A stretch of DNA of 64,000 nucleotides from contig JAABST010000010.1 in NCBI GenBank assembly GCA_011390275.1, positions 42,208-106,207 on the forward strand, in the 5' to 3' direction. Under the pieces are notes generated by a model. It was not told the DNA's origin. It did no database searches and saw nothing but the letters and a program-made list of their open reading frames with translations. Source of the stretch: Geitlerinema sp. S16 (lineage in GTDB: Bacteria; Cyanobacteriota; Cyanobacteriia; Cyanobacteriales; Geitlerinemataceae). Below, piece after piece: positions 9,130 to 18,181 of this stretch (position 1 is the stretch's first letter; every line of letters begins with the position of its first letter). The position numbers and the translations under genes are program-made.

Positions 9130-9471
9130 ATGCCTCCCCTCTGGCCTCGCCAACCCGATCGCAGCGATCCCGATTTTCGTCGCTTTGGCGATCGGCTTAA
9201 TTTTGCCTTTCATGTCGCTGTTTTTTGTGCGGGAAATAGTTTTCTCTGGTTTTTGGCGGCACTCAAGGGCTGGAATGATCCACGCTTGGCTCAGCTAACG
9301 ACCACCTGGGCGATCGGTGTGGTGGTTCACGGCGTTTACGTCTTCAAAATTGCGACCTATCCCGGAGCCGTTGGCACGAAAGCTCTCAAGAAAAAAGAAT
9401 TGAAAGAGACGGGATACAGGCTCGCGGATGATGCGGCGGAATCGGAGGGAGAGAATCCAGAAGAGGGTTGA
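9130..9471 (+). CDS. 2TM-domain membrane protein
   Basis: The 113-residue reading starts at ATG 9130 (MPPLWPRQPDR); the frame is open further upstream, but this start precedes the conserved part. Residues 12-75 match the small 2TM domain: a basic helix (FRRFGDRLNFAFHVAVFC), a first membrane helix, WNDPRLAQLTTTWAIG, then a second helix and a short VYVFK turn. The tail is Lys-rich then acidic (ESEGENPEEG). Such domains are often found alone or joined to regulators; the function is unknown. It is 116 bp upstream of petP on the same strand. Confidence 0.7.
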   Translation: MPPLWPRQPDRSDPDFRRFGDRLNFAFHVAVFCAGNSFLWFLAALKGWNDPRLAQLTTTWAIGVVVHGVYVFKIATYPGAVGTKALKKKELKETGYRLADDAAESEGENPEEG

Positions 9472-9587
9472 CCTGGTCAGCAAGTGGACGCATAACCTTT
9501 AAGTTCGATGAAGCCCGGTCTCTACCCGGAGGAAACCCGTCCTGATACACTATCTGTTGGTTTATTAAGGATGTTTATCGAGCCGTC

Positions 9588-9785
9588 ATGGAAGTAGGTC
9601 AAAAAGTTAAAGTCGTCCGGGTTCGCGATCGCATCGACAACGATACTGTCGCCAAACTCAAGCAAAATCCGGTCGGCACGATCACCAGTTACAAAATGGT
9701 GGATGGCAGTGGTGTCGGTGTTGTTGTCCAGTTTGATAGTGGTTTTTCGATCTGGTTTTTCGAGGATGAACTGCAACCGGCCTAG
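9588..9785 (+). CDS. petP: PetP, small cytochrome b6f-associated subunit (DUF2862)
   Basis: This 65-residue protein fits the DUF2862 family, an SH3-like small barrel: MEVGQKVKVVRVRDRI, GTITSYKMVDGSGVGVVVQF and the end motif WFFEDELQP. In Synechocystis the family member is PetP, a peripheral cytosolic subunit of the cytochrome b6f complex that affects the balance of linear and cyclic electron flow. Length and motif order are as expected. The TAG stop lies exactly on the left end of a MITE-like repeat (9782-9912). Confidence 0.75.
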   Translation: MEVGQKVKVVRVRDRIDNDTVAKLKQNPVGTITSYKMVDGSGVGVVVQFDSGFSIWFFEDELQPA

Positions 9786-9912
9786 GGGCTGTCATCAATT
9801 AAATTTGTAGCCTTTATTCAGTAAGGGTTTCAGCCCCTTTTATTTTTGTTGGGTCGGGCGTTCAACAGCTTACCCCGTAAAGGGTCTAGTGCTAATTGAT
9901 GACACGCCCTAG
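9782..9912. repeat. MITE-like element, family A, copy 1
   Basis: A 131-bp element bounded by CTAG on both sides. Its terminal inverted repeats are about 20 bp (CTAGGGGCTGTCATCAATTA against TAATTGATGACACGCCCTAG). It is the inverted, diverged counterpart of the copy at 32902-33031. The TA dinucleotides at both ends fit a TA target-site duplication of the IS630/Tc1-mariner type. Its left end overlaps the petP stop codon. Confidence 0.85.
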
Positions 9913-10260
9913 GTTGTGATGACAACATCTGATGACAACATACATACCTACCCAGGCCAATTGAATTGCACCCGTCACAGAAGAACGTGAGCGGCTCGCT
10001 GCTTCGATCGTCTGCTGTCCGTTTTTTCAACCAACCTTTACCAATCAAGAGCCGATGATGGCCGTCGAATGATGACTGTCGTTCGCGGCTCTTATTTTGT
10101 GCCTGTTGTGCTGTGTGGCTGTAGCCCATCGGGGCTATCGTTCGGCGATCGCGATAGCCGAATCCAGTGAGAGTCGGCCACGAATGCGTTACCGTGATGA
10201 ACGTTCGATTGCTTGCGTGGCTGTCGGATGGCAACCGATTAGATCGATCGCAAAAGACCC
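9913..10260. other. Intergenic gap upstream of get3d
   Basis: No convincing gene is seen. A minus-strand open frame here borrows its end from the MITE and has no family features. Several GATCG motifs lie just before the ATG at 10261. Confidence 0.35.
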
Positions 10261-11352
10261 ATGGCTTTTATTCTTACGTTTCTCGGCAAAGGCGGCAGTG
10301 GCCGTACGACTCTGGCGATCGCAGCCGCCAAACAACAGGCTGCGGACGGTCGGCGCACACTTCTGGTTGCCGCCAATCCAGCCCCAGATTTTGAACTATT
10401 GCTCGGGCAAACCCTGAGCAACGAACCGACCCAAATCGCGACCAACCTCGCAGCGGTGCGCCTCGACACAACGCAGCTCCTCGAAGCGAGCTGGGATCAG
10501 GTTAAAAAATTAGAAGCGCAGTACGTTCGTACGCCTTTTTTTAAAGAAATCTACGGCCAGGAACTCGCGGTTTTACCCGCGATGGATAGTGCCTTCTCGC
10601 TCAATGCCCTGCGAGATTACGACCTCACCGATCAATACGACACGATCGTCTACGACGGCCTGAGCGACCTCGAAACCCTGCGCGTCTTCGGTATTGCCGA
10701 GATTGGCGGTTGGTATCTGCGTCGCTTCCGCAGCGTTTGGGAAAATTCGGACTTTGCCAAAACCGTGATGCCATTTTGGCAGCCAATTAGCGGTGCGGTG
10801 CTGAATACCGATTTTTCCAAAACGTCGTTTTCCCCGAACAAAATGGACGAGCTGCTTGATGAGGGTCAAGCCATGCTCGGGAATCCATCGCGCGTGGCGG
10901 CCTATCTGGTCACGACCGCCAATGCCGCCGATCGCGCCCTGGCCGCCTACCGCTGGGGACAGGCACAAATCATCGGTCTGACGGTCGGTGGCGTGTTGCT
11001 CAACCAATGCGACGATGCCAGCGTGGTGGGGGATGAGTTTGAGTCGTTGCATGTCGCGACCGTGCCGACGATGTCCGGCGACAACTGGCAAACGGCGATC
11101 GAAGCCTTGCCCGATTTTGCCAGCCTTGCCCAGCACGCGCCGCGCCCGATGACGGTCGATGCCGCCAGTAAAACCGTCACGCTGTTTCTTCCAGGCTTCA
11201 CGAAAAAACAGGTGAAGCTAATTCAGTCGGGGCCTGAAGTGACGATCGAGGCCGGTGGTCAGCGCCGTAATATCTTGCTGCCGAGTTCGCTCCAAGGACG
11301 ATCGGTCACCGGTGCGAAATTTAACGATCGTCATCTGACCATTTCGTTTTAG
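10261..11352 (+). CDS. get3d: Get3d-type ArsA/GET3 family ATPase with C-terminal alpha-crystallin-like domain
   Basis: The protein has 363 residues. It opens with a deviant Walker [18 protein letters not shown], as in ArsA/GET3 tail-anchored-protein chaperones. [15 protein letters not shown] fits the switch region. The C-terminal 65 residues ([17 protein letters not shown] onward, ending RHLTISF) read as the beta-sandwich alpha-crystallin-like domain that marks the photosynthesis-associated Get3d group in cyanobacteria and plastids. No CxxC zinc motif typical of eukaryotic Get3 is seen. Client proteins of Get3d are not established. The next gene downstream on the same strand is rsmH, 80 bp away. 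The symbol follows the published name for this clade. Confidence 0.8.
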   Translation: MAFILTFLGKGGSGRTTLAIAAAKQQAADGRRTLLVAANPAPDFELLLGQTLSNEPTQIATNLAAVRLDTTQLLEASWDQVKKLEAQYVRTPFFKEIYGQELAVLPAMDSAFSLNALRDYDLTDQYDTIVYDGLSDLETLRVFGIAEIGGWYLRRFRSVWENSDFAKTVMPFWQPISGAVLNTDFSKTSFSPNKMDELLDEGQAMLGNPSRVAAYLVTTANAADRALAAYRWGQAQIIGLTVGGVLLNQCDDASVVGDEFESLHVATVPTMSGDNWQTAIEALPDFASLAQHAPRPMTVDAASKTVTLFLPGFTKKQVKLIQSGPEVTIEAGGQRRNILLPSSLQGRSVTGAKFNDRHLTISF

Positions 11353-11432
11353 CCCACCGCTGGCGGCGACAGTTTCCAAACTTCCCGCCCTGCTGCCTGT
11401 CCCGCCTCAACTGTCTTTTTTTCGCCGTCACC

Positions 11433-12419
11433 GTGTCCCAATTTTCCGATCCCGCTGACCCAATCGCCGACCTAGCCGCCGACCCCACCGCCGATCTAAC
11501 GCCGTCTGATTTCCCTACCGAATTCGTCCCGATCGAGCATGTTTCCGTCCTGCCCGACGAAGCGATCGCCGGTCTCGTCGATCTCGAAGCCCATCCCGGC
11601 GGCCACTATCTCGATTGCACTGCCGGAGCCGGTGGGCACACGCGGCGCATTCTCGAAGCCGACCCGGAGGCGCGGGTGACGGCGATTGATCGCGATGAAC
11701 AAGCCCTCGAAACCGCGAGACGTAAGCTCGCTGACTTTGGCGATCGGGTCACCTTTTGGCACGGTAACTTTGCGGATTTTCCCTACGCAAAGCACGCGGG
11801 CGAGTTCGCTGGAATTTTTGCTGATTTAGGCGTCAGCTCTGGACAGTTGGATCTCGTCGATCGCGGCTTTAGTTTTCGCAACGATGCGCCGCTCGACATG
11901 CGGATGGATCGATCGCAATCACTCTGCGCCGCCGACATCGTCAACCACTGGAACGAAACCGATCTCGCCAACGCAATCTATCAATACGGCGAAGAGCGCC
12001 TCTCGCGTCGCATCGCCCGCGAAATCATCGCCAAGCGCCCACTCTCTAGCACGACTCAGCTCGCCGATGTCATCTCGCGATCGGTACCAAAATCCTACCG
12101 CTACGGACGCATTCACCCCGCCACACGCACCTTTCAAGCTCTACGAATCGTCGTTAACGGCGAACTCGATAGCCTCGAAACCTGGCTAGATGCCGCCCCG
12201 ATCGCCCTCGCACCGGGCGGACGCATCGGTGCCATTTCGTTCCATAGCCTCGAAGATCGTATCGTTAAACACCGCTTGCGTGAGTCAGACCAGCTTAAGG
12301 TTTTGACGAAAAAACCCATCATTGCCAGCAAAGCCGAAGCCGATGCGAATCCACGGGCGCGATCCGCAAAAATGCGCTTCGCTCAGCGTCTGCCAGCAAT
12401 GATTGATTCTGATGTTTGA
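11433..12419 (+). CDS. rsmH: 16S rRNA (cytosine(1402)-N(4))-methyltransferase RsmH
   Basis: The protein has 328 residues with a GTG start; about 35 extra acidic N-terminal residues precede the conserved [10 protein letters not shown]. Motif I is [15 protein letters not shown], followed by [11 protein letters not shown] and [14 protein letters not shown], all typical of RsmH/MraW. The insert domain contains [17 protein letters not shown], and the end has [18 protein letters not shown]. The enzyme methylates C1402 of 16S rRNA at N4. In many bacteria it lies in the mra/dcw cluster; here it is beside get3d and upstream of murA, without ftsL or mraZ. Confidence 0.95.
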   Translation: MSQFSDPADPIADLAADPTADLTPSDFPTEFVPIEHVSVLPDEAIAGLVDLEAHPGGHYLDCTAGAGGHTRRILEADPEARVTAIDRDEQALETARRKLADFGDRVTFWHGNFADFPYAKHAGEFAGIFADLGVSSGQLDLVDRGFSFRNDAPLDMRMDRSQSLCAADIVNHWNETDLANAIYQYGEERLSRRIAREIIAKRPLSSTTQLADVISRSVPKSYRYGRIHPATRTFQALRIVVNGELDSLETWLDAAPIALAPGGRIGAISFHSLEDRIVKHRLRESDQLKVLTKKPIIASKAEADANPRARSAKMRFAQRLPAMIDSDV

Positions 12420-12622
12420 GCGAGCTTTTGATGCGTGTTTGAATAACCCGCATCATTTCCGTTCCCAGCCATAAGATACGCCCGTATTCCTACGACCGTA
12501 TACTGATAAACCGACAACATAAACAAGGATCAAGTTCTACATTTTTAATGTTTAGATAATGTGTTGGTATTTCGCCGATCGCCTTGCCCAAAGAAGACTC
12601 GAAACTCCAACATCCCCCGTAA
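12420..12622. other. Intergenic gap after rsmH
   Basis: AT-richer spacer with no supported gene. No clear rho-independent terminator for rsmH is visible. Confidence 0.3.
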
Positions 12623-12826
12623 TTATTGACTCGATCGACGGTATGCAAGATCAAACGTCCGGAGAATCACTCTGGTTTTAGGAAAGTACACATCAAAGGT
12701 AAATTGAGCGACAACAGGACGGGTAAGTGTTGCCAGATTTCGACAACGGAATCGCCATAAACTGAATACATCTAGCGGTAAAAATGTTGGCTCGTCTACC
12801 GCAATGGGATGCTCGATCGGAGACGG
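12623..12826 (-). pseudogene. Possible C-terminal remnant of an unknown gene
   Basis: A minus-strand frame is open between stops at about 12829 and 12623. Its translation is protein-like and not low in complexity: HPIAVDEPTFLPLDVFSLW, then TRPVVAQFTFDVYFPKTRV and LRTFDLAYRRSSQ. It has no start codon, so it cannot be a complete gene. I read it as a possible truncated remnant in the 0.68-kb gap between rsmH and murA. A chance open frame is the alternative. Confidence 0.3.
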
Positions 12827-13102
12827 TTAATCACAATCACCTTTCGCCCAGCGATATTCTCTCTTGGGAAGAAAATTAAGCAGGTTTTTGACATTTTTGG
12901 TACTATCAGAACCAAAATTAACAAGAGTTAATACTTAGGCGCTAATATTCACACGTGATTCATACCGTGCGGCCTGCCCCAATCATTGCCGCTCTATACA
13001 CCTCTGATATTGCGCAGCGTTTCCCGCGCCGTTTCGATCCGTCTTCACCGCTCTCTTCTGGAGGACAAGTCCATTACTCTCTCCCTACATTCCACTCAAT
13101 CT

Positions 13103-14398
13103 ATGGTTCAGTCGGCTTCACAGCAGGACGTACTGGAAATCGTTGGTCGTTCATCCCTGAGTGGCCACGTCAAGATCGGTGGTGCGAAAAACGCCGCGCT
13201 TGTACTGATGGCCGGGGCGCTCCTGTGTCCCGATGTGTGCCGTCTGCGCAACGTCCCGAATCTGGCGGATGTCACAAAGATGGCGGATATCCTCTCGACC
13301 CTGGGCGTTCAGATTCAGCACCACGAAGACATCCTCGACATCGACGCGCGAGAAATCTCGACCGCCCAAGCGCCCTACGAACTGGTCAGCCAACTGCGGG
13401 CGAGCTTCTTTGCGATCGGGCCGCTGCTCGCACGATATGGCGTGGCGGAGATGCCGCTACCAGGGGGTTGCGCGATCGGAGCGCGTCCGGTGGATCTGCA
13501 TGTGCGCGGGCTGCAAAGTCTGGGGGCTGAGGTCTCGATCGAGAGCGGTGTTGTCCATGCGGCGATTCCGGGCGGGGGTCGTTTGCAAGGGACTGCGATT
13601 CACTTCGATTACCCCAGTGTTGGCGCAACGGAAACGCTGATGATGGCGGCGACGCTGGCCGATGGCGAAACGACGCTGCACAATGCCGCTCAAGAGCCGG
13701 AAGTGGTCGATTTGGCGAACTTCTGCCGTGCGATGGGTGCGCGGATTATTGGGGCGGGGACGAATACGATTCGGATCGTGGGCGTCGAAAAACTTCACGG
13801 TGTCGAGTATTCGGTGGTTCCCGATCGCATCGAAGCTGGTACGTTTTTGCTCGCCGGAGCAATTACGCGATCGGAAGTGAGCCTATCGCCCGTCGTGCCG
13901 GAGCATCTGACCGCCGTGATCGCCAAGCTGCGCGAGGTAGGCTGCACGGTGGTTTCGGATACGCCCAATAGTTTACGCGTGCTGAAAGCTGATCGGCTCA
14001 CGGGCGTGGATATTCAAACCCAGCCCTATCCCGGTTTCCCGACGGATTTACAATCGCCGTTCATGTCGCTGCTGAGTATCTGTGAGGGCAGCAGCGTCGT
14101 CGAAGAAACGGTGTTTGAAAACCGTTTACAGCACGTCGCCGAGCTACAACGTATGGGGGCGAATATTCGCGTTAAAGGCCATGTGGCGGTGATTGAAGGT
14201 GTGCCGCTGTTGTCGGGAGCGCCGGTCGAAGCGACGGATTTACGCGCATCGGCAGCGTTGGCGATCGCAGGTTTAGCCGCAGACGGCACGACGATTTTGC
14301 AAAATCTGGGTCACATGGATCGTGGTTATGACAATTTCGTCGGCAAGATGCAAGCTCTCGGCGCTCGCATTACTCGTAAGGCAATGTCCTCTTCTTAA
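13103..14398 (+). CDS. murA: UDP-N-acetylglucosamine 1-carboxyvinyltransferase MurA
   Basis: I chose the ATG at 13103 ([17 protein letters not shown]), giving 431 residues, the usual family length; the longer frame adds 39 unlikely residues. The active-site Lys is in GGAKNAALV and the fosfomycin-target Cys is in [13 protein letters not shown]. Other family marks are [11 protein letters not shown], a [12 protein letters not shown] [14 protein letters not shown] and [13 protein letters not shown]. MurA makes the first committed step of peptidoglycan synthesis in the cytoplasm. The gene appears single, with a J-domain gene following on the same strand. Confidence 0.95.
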   Translation: MVQSASQQDVLEIVGRSSLSGHVKIGGAKNAALVLMAGALLCPDVCRLRNVPNLADVTKMADILSTLGVQIQHHEDILDIDAREISTAQAPYELVSQLRASFFAIGPLLARYGVAEMPLPGGCAIGARPVDLHVRGLQSLGAEVSIESGVVHAAIPGGGRLQGTAIHFDYPSVGATETLMMAATLADGETTLHNAAQEPEVVDLANFCRAMGARIIGAGTNTIRIVGVEKLHGVEYSVVPDRIEAGTFLLAGAITRSEVSLSPVVPEHLTAVIAKLREVGCTVVSDTPNSLRVLKADRLTGVDIQTQPYPGFPTDLQSPFMSLLSICEGSSVVEETVFENRLQHVAELQRMGANIRVKGHVAVIEGVPLLSGAPVEATDLRASAALAIAGLAADGTTILQNLGHMDRGYDNFVGKMQALGARITRKAMSSS

Positions 14399-14573
14399 GC
14401 GAATTCAGGTTCAGACTCTGATTGATCAATATCCAGGTTTCTCGTCCTTCTGCGAGAGTCTGGATACACCGAATTTCAGCCTTGCTAATGCCAGCTTTAG
14501 GCGATCGCGCTTACGATCGAGATTGTTCTCTGTCTCTTGGTGAACTCTTTGCGAGTTCTAATGCTCCTGACCC

Positions 14574-15080
14574 ATGCGCGATCGTTCTCCCCGCTGGCTG
14601 CAATACGTCATCCTTGGCCTGCAATTATTGCCAGTCGTGGCGATCGTGGTCGCCCTGATTGCACCGGGTTTACTGGCTTATTTGCTACTGCCCTGTTTGG
14701 TGGTGATGGCGCTCTTGTTCCCCATCCTCGGCTTTAAGTTTTGCCAGCAAGCCTTCAGCGATTTTGGGCGCGAGATGTACCTGAACAGCCGCCAAACCAC
14801 GCAGTTTAACCAGAATTGGTACGATGAGCCGGTGACGATCGACGAGCCAGAGCCAGAAGCGCCCATGGATCGCGAGCGGGCAGAATTGTGGAGCCATTTG
14901 GACGTCTTAAATTTAGGCTGGCCGGTTTCACCGGCAGAATTGAGCAGTGCCTATCGTCAACGAGCGCGAGAAACGCATCCCGATTTAACAGCGGGCGACG
15001 AGACCGATTTTGTGCGCGTCAATCAAGCCTACGAGGCGGTTAAGGCGTATATGGCGAACGAGAAAGACCGCAAGATTTAA
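14574..15080 (+). CDS. Membrane-anchored J-domain protein
   Basis: The 168-residue protein has two predicted membrane helices near the N-terminus (residues about 10-32 and 33-55, rich in Leu/Val). A linker with many acidic residues (TIDEPEPEAPMDRERAE) leads to a C-terminal J domain at residues about 108-160. The HPD tripeptide is in RETHPDLTAGD and the final helix in VNQAYEAVKAY. J domains stimulate Hsp70 ATPase, so this probably recruits a DnaK to the membrane. A C-terminal J domain after membrane helices is found in several cyanobacterial proteins of unknown role. Confidence 0.85.
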   Translation: MRDRSPRWLQYVILGLQLLPVVAIVVALIAPGLLAYLLLPCLVVMALLFPILGFKFCQQAFSDFGREMYLNSRQTTQFNQNWYDEPVTIDEPEPEAPMDRERAELWSHLDVLNLGWPVSPAELSSAYRQRARETHPDLTAGDETDFVRVNQAYEAVKAYMANEKDRKI

Positions 15081-15308
15081 CGTTGCATCAGGGCAAACGC
15101 ATCACTCCAGAAGTCCAACTTTTTGAAAAAGTCCGACTTCTCAGCACCGACGAGAACACTGATTTATTGGGAATACTCTTACAAGCATGGGTCACGGCGT
15201 CGGGCGGCTCTAGCCCGAACAAAATGCAGGTTAAATCATGACCATGAGAGCGCGATGTCGTGCCATGCTGGAATCAGAAGTTTCGCGTAGTTGAGCAGGT
15301 CAAATATC

Positions 15309-15671
15309 ATGGCAGGAAAAGGAAGCGGTACATTTCTCAGTGGCGTTCTCCTCGGTGGAGCGATCGGCGCGATCGCGGGGATGTGGATCGATCCGCGCAC
15401 AACGCGACGGGTGCGCCATGCCGTGCGAGAAACGGTCGATCAGTTGCCCGAACTCGCGCATCAAGTCGGCGATACGACGATTAAGCTATCCGAGCGGCTG
15501 CGTCATCGCGTCACGCTGCTCTCGCAAGACTTACAGGACGATTGGCAAGGAACATCGGAGCGAATGCGGGATGCGGCTGCCGCAGGCTGGGATGCGTCGC
15601 GTCGGGAATACCAGGCCGTAATCGATCGGCACACCGATCGTGATTTCGATACCGCGAACAAAGCCGATTAA
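15309..15671 (+). CDS. YtxH-like small membrane-associated protein
   Basis: The ATG at 15309 (MAGKGSGTFLSGVLLGG) has a GAGCAGG box nearby upstream and gives 120 residues; a TTG six codons earlier is less likely. A single glycine-zipper membrane helix (LSGVLLGGAIGAIAGMW) is followed at once by the DPRT motif typical of YtxH-like proteins, then a long amphipathic helical region. Homologues are linked to stress or to the cell envelope; the role is unknown. It precedes the DUF948-like gene on the same strand. Confidence 0.75.
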   Translation: MAGKGSGTFLSGVLLGGAIGAIAGMWIDPRTTRRVRHAVRETVDQLPELAHQVGDTTIKLSERLRHRVTLLSQDLQDDWQGTSERMRDAAAAGWDASRREYQAVIDRHTDRDFDTANKAD

Positions 15672-15825
15672 TTTAAGCGCCATTTCGTTGCTATTTCGAC
15701 CTGCAATTCGAGATTGGCCTGCCCCAGTAACGATGCCGTTTGCACGATCGACAATCGCGATCGTCTGTCCTTATACGAAATCCGCTTGTGCATAATCTTA
15801 GATCGTCGCTCTAGGTGGACACCGC

Positions 15826-15851
15826 ACTTCGACTCCGCTCAGTGCTCATCG
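15826..15851. repeat. Short dispersed repeat CACTTCGACTCCGCTCAGTG, copy 1
   Basis: The core is GCACTTCGACTCCGCTCAGTGCTC. A second copy is found in the opposite orientation at about 47365-47392. Both lie between genes. Confidence 0.6.
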
Positions 15852-15915
15852 ATGTTTTTGTATTTTTCTGATACAGAACCGGATTTCGTCTTAGAGAGGC
15901 GGGGGGCGCTATGCT

Positions 15916-16461
15916 GTGGCGAGAGAATCGAACGAAAGTAAAGCGAGAATTGTGACCGATCCGATCTTTTGGTTGGGGCTATCGTTGGGCTGTGTGGCGC
16001 TGGGATTGCTGCTGTTGTGTGTGGCAATGTTGCCCGCTGCGCGAGACCTACAACGTGCAGCGCGTAGCCTAGAACGTCTAGCCGACACCCTCAACCGTGA
16101 GCTACCCGCAACCCTGGAATCGTTTCGGAAAACGGGTCTCGAACTGGGCGATTTAACCGAAAATGTGACGAGCAGCGTTCGCAATGCCAGCGAAACCCTT
16201 GGTCATGTCAACGATAGTGTTTCAACGGTGCGCCGCCAAACCCAACGCGCTCATGGTACGGCTCGGGGGGCGATCGCCGGGATTCGCGCGGCGTGGCGGG
16301 TTCTCCGCGATCACGATCCATCGGATTTTCCCCAGGACGATCGCTGCGATTCGCCAGCGGATTACGACACAACTGACCCAAGCCGTGTGCGTCGCGATCG
16401 CAAACAGGAACGTGAACCCCGCTATCAACCCGACTCCTATGACGATGATGTTGAAAACTGA
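15916..16461 (+). CDS. DUF948-like membrane-anchored coiled protein
   Basis: The 181-residue frame starts with GTG at 15916 after a G-rich stretch; a nearby ATG at 15911 is out of frame. One membrane helix (residues about 17-42, WLGLSLGCVALGLLLLCVAM) is followed by a helical region with heptad-like spacing (ERLADTLNRELPATLESF, DLTENVTSSVRNASETL), as in DUF948 proteins. The last 45 residues are highly charged and probably disordered. Function unknown. It pairs with the YtxH-like gene, a combination of small envelope-associated proteins seen in many bacteria. Confidence 0.7.
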   Translation: MARESNESKARIVTDPIFWLGLSLGCVALGLLLLCVAMLPAARDLQRAARSLERLADTLNRELPATLESFRKTGLELGDLTENVTSSVRNASETLGHVNDSVSTVRRQTQRAHGTARGAIAGIRAAWRVLRDHDPSDFPQDDRCDSPADYDTTDPSRVRRDRKQEREPRYQPDSYDDDVEN

Positions 16462-16543
16462 GGCCATATCGAAGAGTTTGTTGTGTGGTATTGATGCGCG
16501 TGAGCGTTAATGTGGAATTTCGATGAACGTGCAAACGAGGCGA

Positions 16544-17131
16544 TCAGTTGCAATCGCGATGAACCACGGGCTGGGCTTCAGGTTTGATGACTTGAATTAA
16601 CGCCTCGATCGCATGGTGCGCCGTCAATTCGGGCGATTCTGCATTGGTGCTGGTGATCCGCGCATCCGCCTGGGCATATCGATCGCGGCGTTCGGCGAGC
16701 AGTTCCGCCAGTTTGGCTTTGGGATCAGGATTGTCCAATAGTGGGCGATTGGCGTCACCACAGACCCGATCGAACAAATCATCGATCGACACATCTAGCC
16801 ACAACACCGACCCCTGGCGCATTTGCCCCCAATTGCGATCGTCCTTGACAATGCCGCCGCCGGTTGCGACCACCGTGCGCTGAAAGGCCACCACCTGACC
16901 CAGCACCTGCGCTTCGATCGCTCGAAATCCTGCCTCTCCCTCAGCAGCGAAAATCTCGGGGATGGTCGTTTGGGTGACCTGCTCAATAATGGTGTCGGTA
17001 TCAACAAAACGGTAGCCGAGATCGCGGGCAATCAACTTACCGATCGTGCTTTTGCCTGAACCCATCATGCCCACTAGGTAGACATTGATTCCTTTTAATC
17101 CATGGGCGAGCAGTGTTCCGGAGTCTGACAT
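16544..17131 (-). CDS. aroK: Shikimate kinase
   Basis: I chose the ATG at 17131 (MSDSGTLLAHGLKG), giving 195 residues; the upstream extension is Asn/His/Thr-rich and unlikely. The P-loop is LVGMMGSGKSTIGK, followed by FVDTDTIIE with the shikimate-binding Asp residues, the GEAGFRAIE motif with its Arg, VVATGGGIV, and the lid RPLLDNPDPKAKLAELL. The enzyme phosphorylates shikimate in the chorismate pathway. It is adjacent to a VOC-family gene on the same strand. Confidence 0.95.
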   Translation of the reverse strand: MSDSGTLLAHGLKGINVYLVGMMGSGKSTIGKLIARDLGYRFVDTDTIIEQVTQTTIPEIFAAEGEAGFRAIEAQVLGQVVAFQRTVVATGGGIVKDDRNWGQMRQGSVLWLDVSIDDLFDRVCGDANRPLLDNPDPKAKLAELLAERRDRYAQADARITSTNAESPELTAHHAIEALIQVIKPEAQPVVHRDCN

Positions 17132-17219
17132 AGTGACGCTGGGCAGAGTGTAATGGTGGTTCGTAAGCGAGATTGAATCTCGGTTGAATATCGTAGTATG
17201 CCGAGGGGTTAGACGCCCG

Positions 17220-17654
17220 TTAGTCGAAGGGTGTATCGCGATCGGGGTTGGATTCGATCTGTGATTTGATCGCGTCCGCTTCGTAGAGTTCGAGCGGTAA
17301 ATCATCGGGATCGTGAAAGAATGTGAAGCGGCGATCGGTGAGTTCATCTAGGCGAATCGGCTCCGTTGCGATGCCTTTGTCGGTGAGTTGTGCCACGGCG
17401 GCATCGAGGTCGGTGACGCGAAAGGCGAGGTGACGCAGGCCGCAGGCTTCGGGGCGGGTTGGGCGCGAGGGCGGATCGGGAAAGGAGAAGAGTTCGATTT
17501 GCGTGTGATCGCCGACCTGCAAATCCAGTTTGTAGGATTGGCGATCGGCACGATAGGTTTCGCGTATCACCGCAAAGCCCAAAACTTCGGTGTAGAACTG
17601 CTTCGATCGGGCGTAATTCGAGGCAATAATGGCGACGTGATGAATATCCATCAT
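17220..17654 (-). CDS. VOC (glyoxalase-fold) family protein, YaeR-like
   Basis: The 144-residue protein has the paired beta-alpha-beta-beta-beta units of the vicinal-oxygen-chelate fold. The first metal-ligand candidate is the His in DIHHVAIIASNYARS, followed by IELFSFPDPP, the second His in CGLRHLAFRVTDLDAAV, and a terminal Glu in LPLELYEAD. This pattern matches YaeR/SMU1112c-like members, whose substrate is unknown. The enzyme need not be a lactoylglutathione lyase. Confidence 0.85.
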   Translation of the reverse strand: MMDIHHVAIIASNYARSKQFYTEVLGFAVIRETYRADRQSYKLDLQVGDHTQIELFSFPDPPSRPTRPEACGLRHLAFRVTDLDAAVAQLTDKGIATEPIRLDELTDRRFTFFHDPDDLPLELYEADAIKSQIESNPDRDTPFD

Positions 17655-17844
17655 GATTCAAAACTGATTTTTTGAAGTGGACGTTATTGAATATTAAAGA
17701 ATATTAAATGAGCGAAGGATTGAGCATTCTCAAACACAATCAAACACAAAACAACACCTCTGATTTGATCATGCCTCAGAGGTGTTGATGTGGAGATATT
17801 GAGTTAAGCACGCCGGGTAAACCCGTGGCTAACGCAGTAACCTT

Positions 17845-17892
17845 AGAGCTTTGAGGTTTTCAAATGAGGTTTTTAAAACCTCAAAGGTCTCT
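17845..17892. repeat. Palindromic repeat GACCTTTGAGGTTTTTAAAACCTCAAAGGTC, copy 1
   Basis: An inverted repeat built on AACCTCAAAGGTCT, here with an extra partial arm. A cleaner copy is at 29383-29416. Both are intergenic; they can form hairpins and may act as terminators or be remnants of mobile repeats. Confidence 0.7.
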
Positions 17893-17928
17893 AGCCTCGT
17901 GATCCATCTCATGCTTGACTTGGGCGAC

Positions 17929-18117
17929 TTAGCCGATCGCATCAAAACAAAATCCAGCCAAGATCAAAAACGGCACACCGGGCAACACAGGCATTACCAA
18001 GCCGACCATACCGATAACAGCGCAGACCGCACCGACCACGCGGAGGGCGTGATTTTTGAATTCATTGATCGGTTCAGGTAGCGAAAAACCAGCGTTGTTC
18101 ATTGTTGTCGTAGACAT
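17929..18117 (-). CDS. Half-length DUF454-like membrane protein
   Basis: This 62-residue protein ends just after RVVGAVCAVIGMVGLVMPVL and PGVPFLILAGFCFDAIG, which match the first membrane helices and the LPxxPF-LLxAxFCF motif of DUF454 (YbaN-like) proteins. Usual members are about 120 residues, so this one is half-length. It lies 65 bp downstream of the active P-type ATPase gene on the same strand and is probably in the same operon. A truncated remnant is the other reading. Confidence 0.55.
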   Translation of the reverse strand: MSTTTMNNAGFSLPEPINEFKNHALRVVGAVCAVIGMVGLVMPVLPGVPFLILAGFCFDAIG

Positions 18118-18181
18118 GGGAAATACCTATAGAAAGAGTGGATTTAAAGATAATGTTTCGCTAATTTCTGAGCTGACCATA

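Noticed and set aside
9830..10234. Minus-strand 134-codon frame ending in LLNARPNKNKRG
   Set aside because: Its end is the translation of the MITE-like repeat; the same peptide appears at copy 3. Not a gene.
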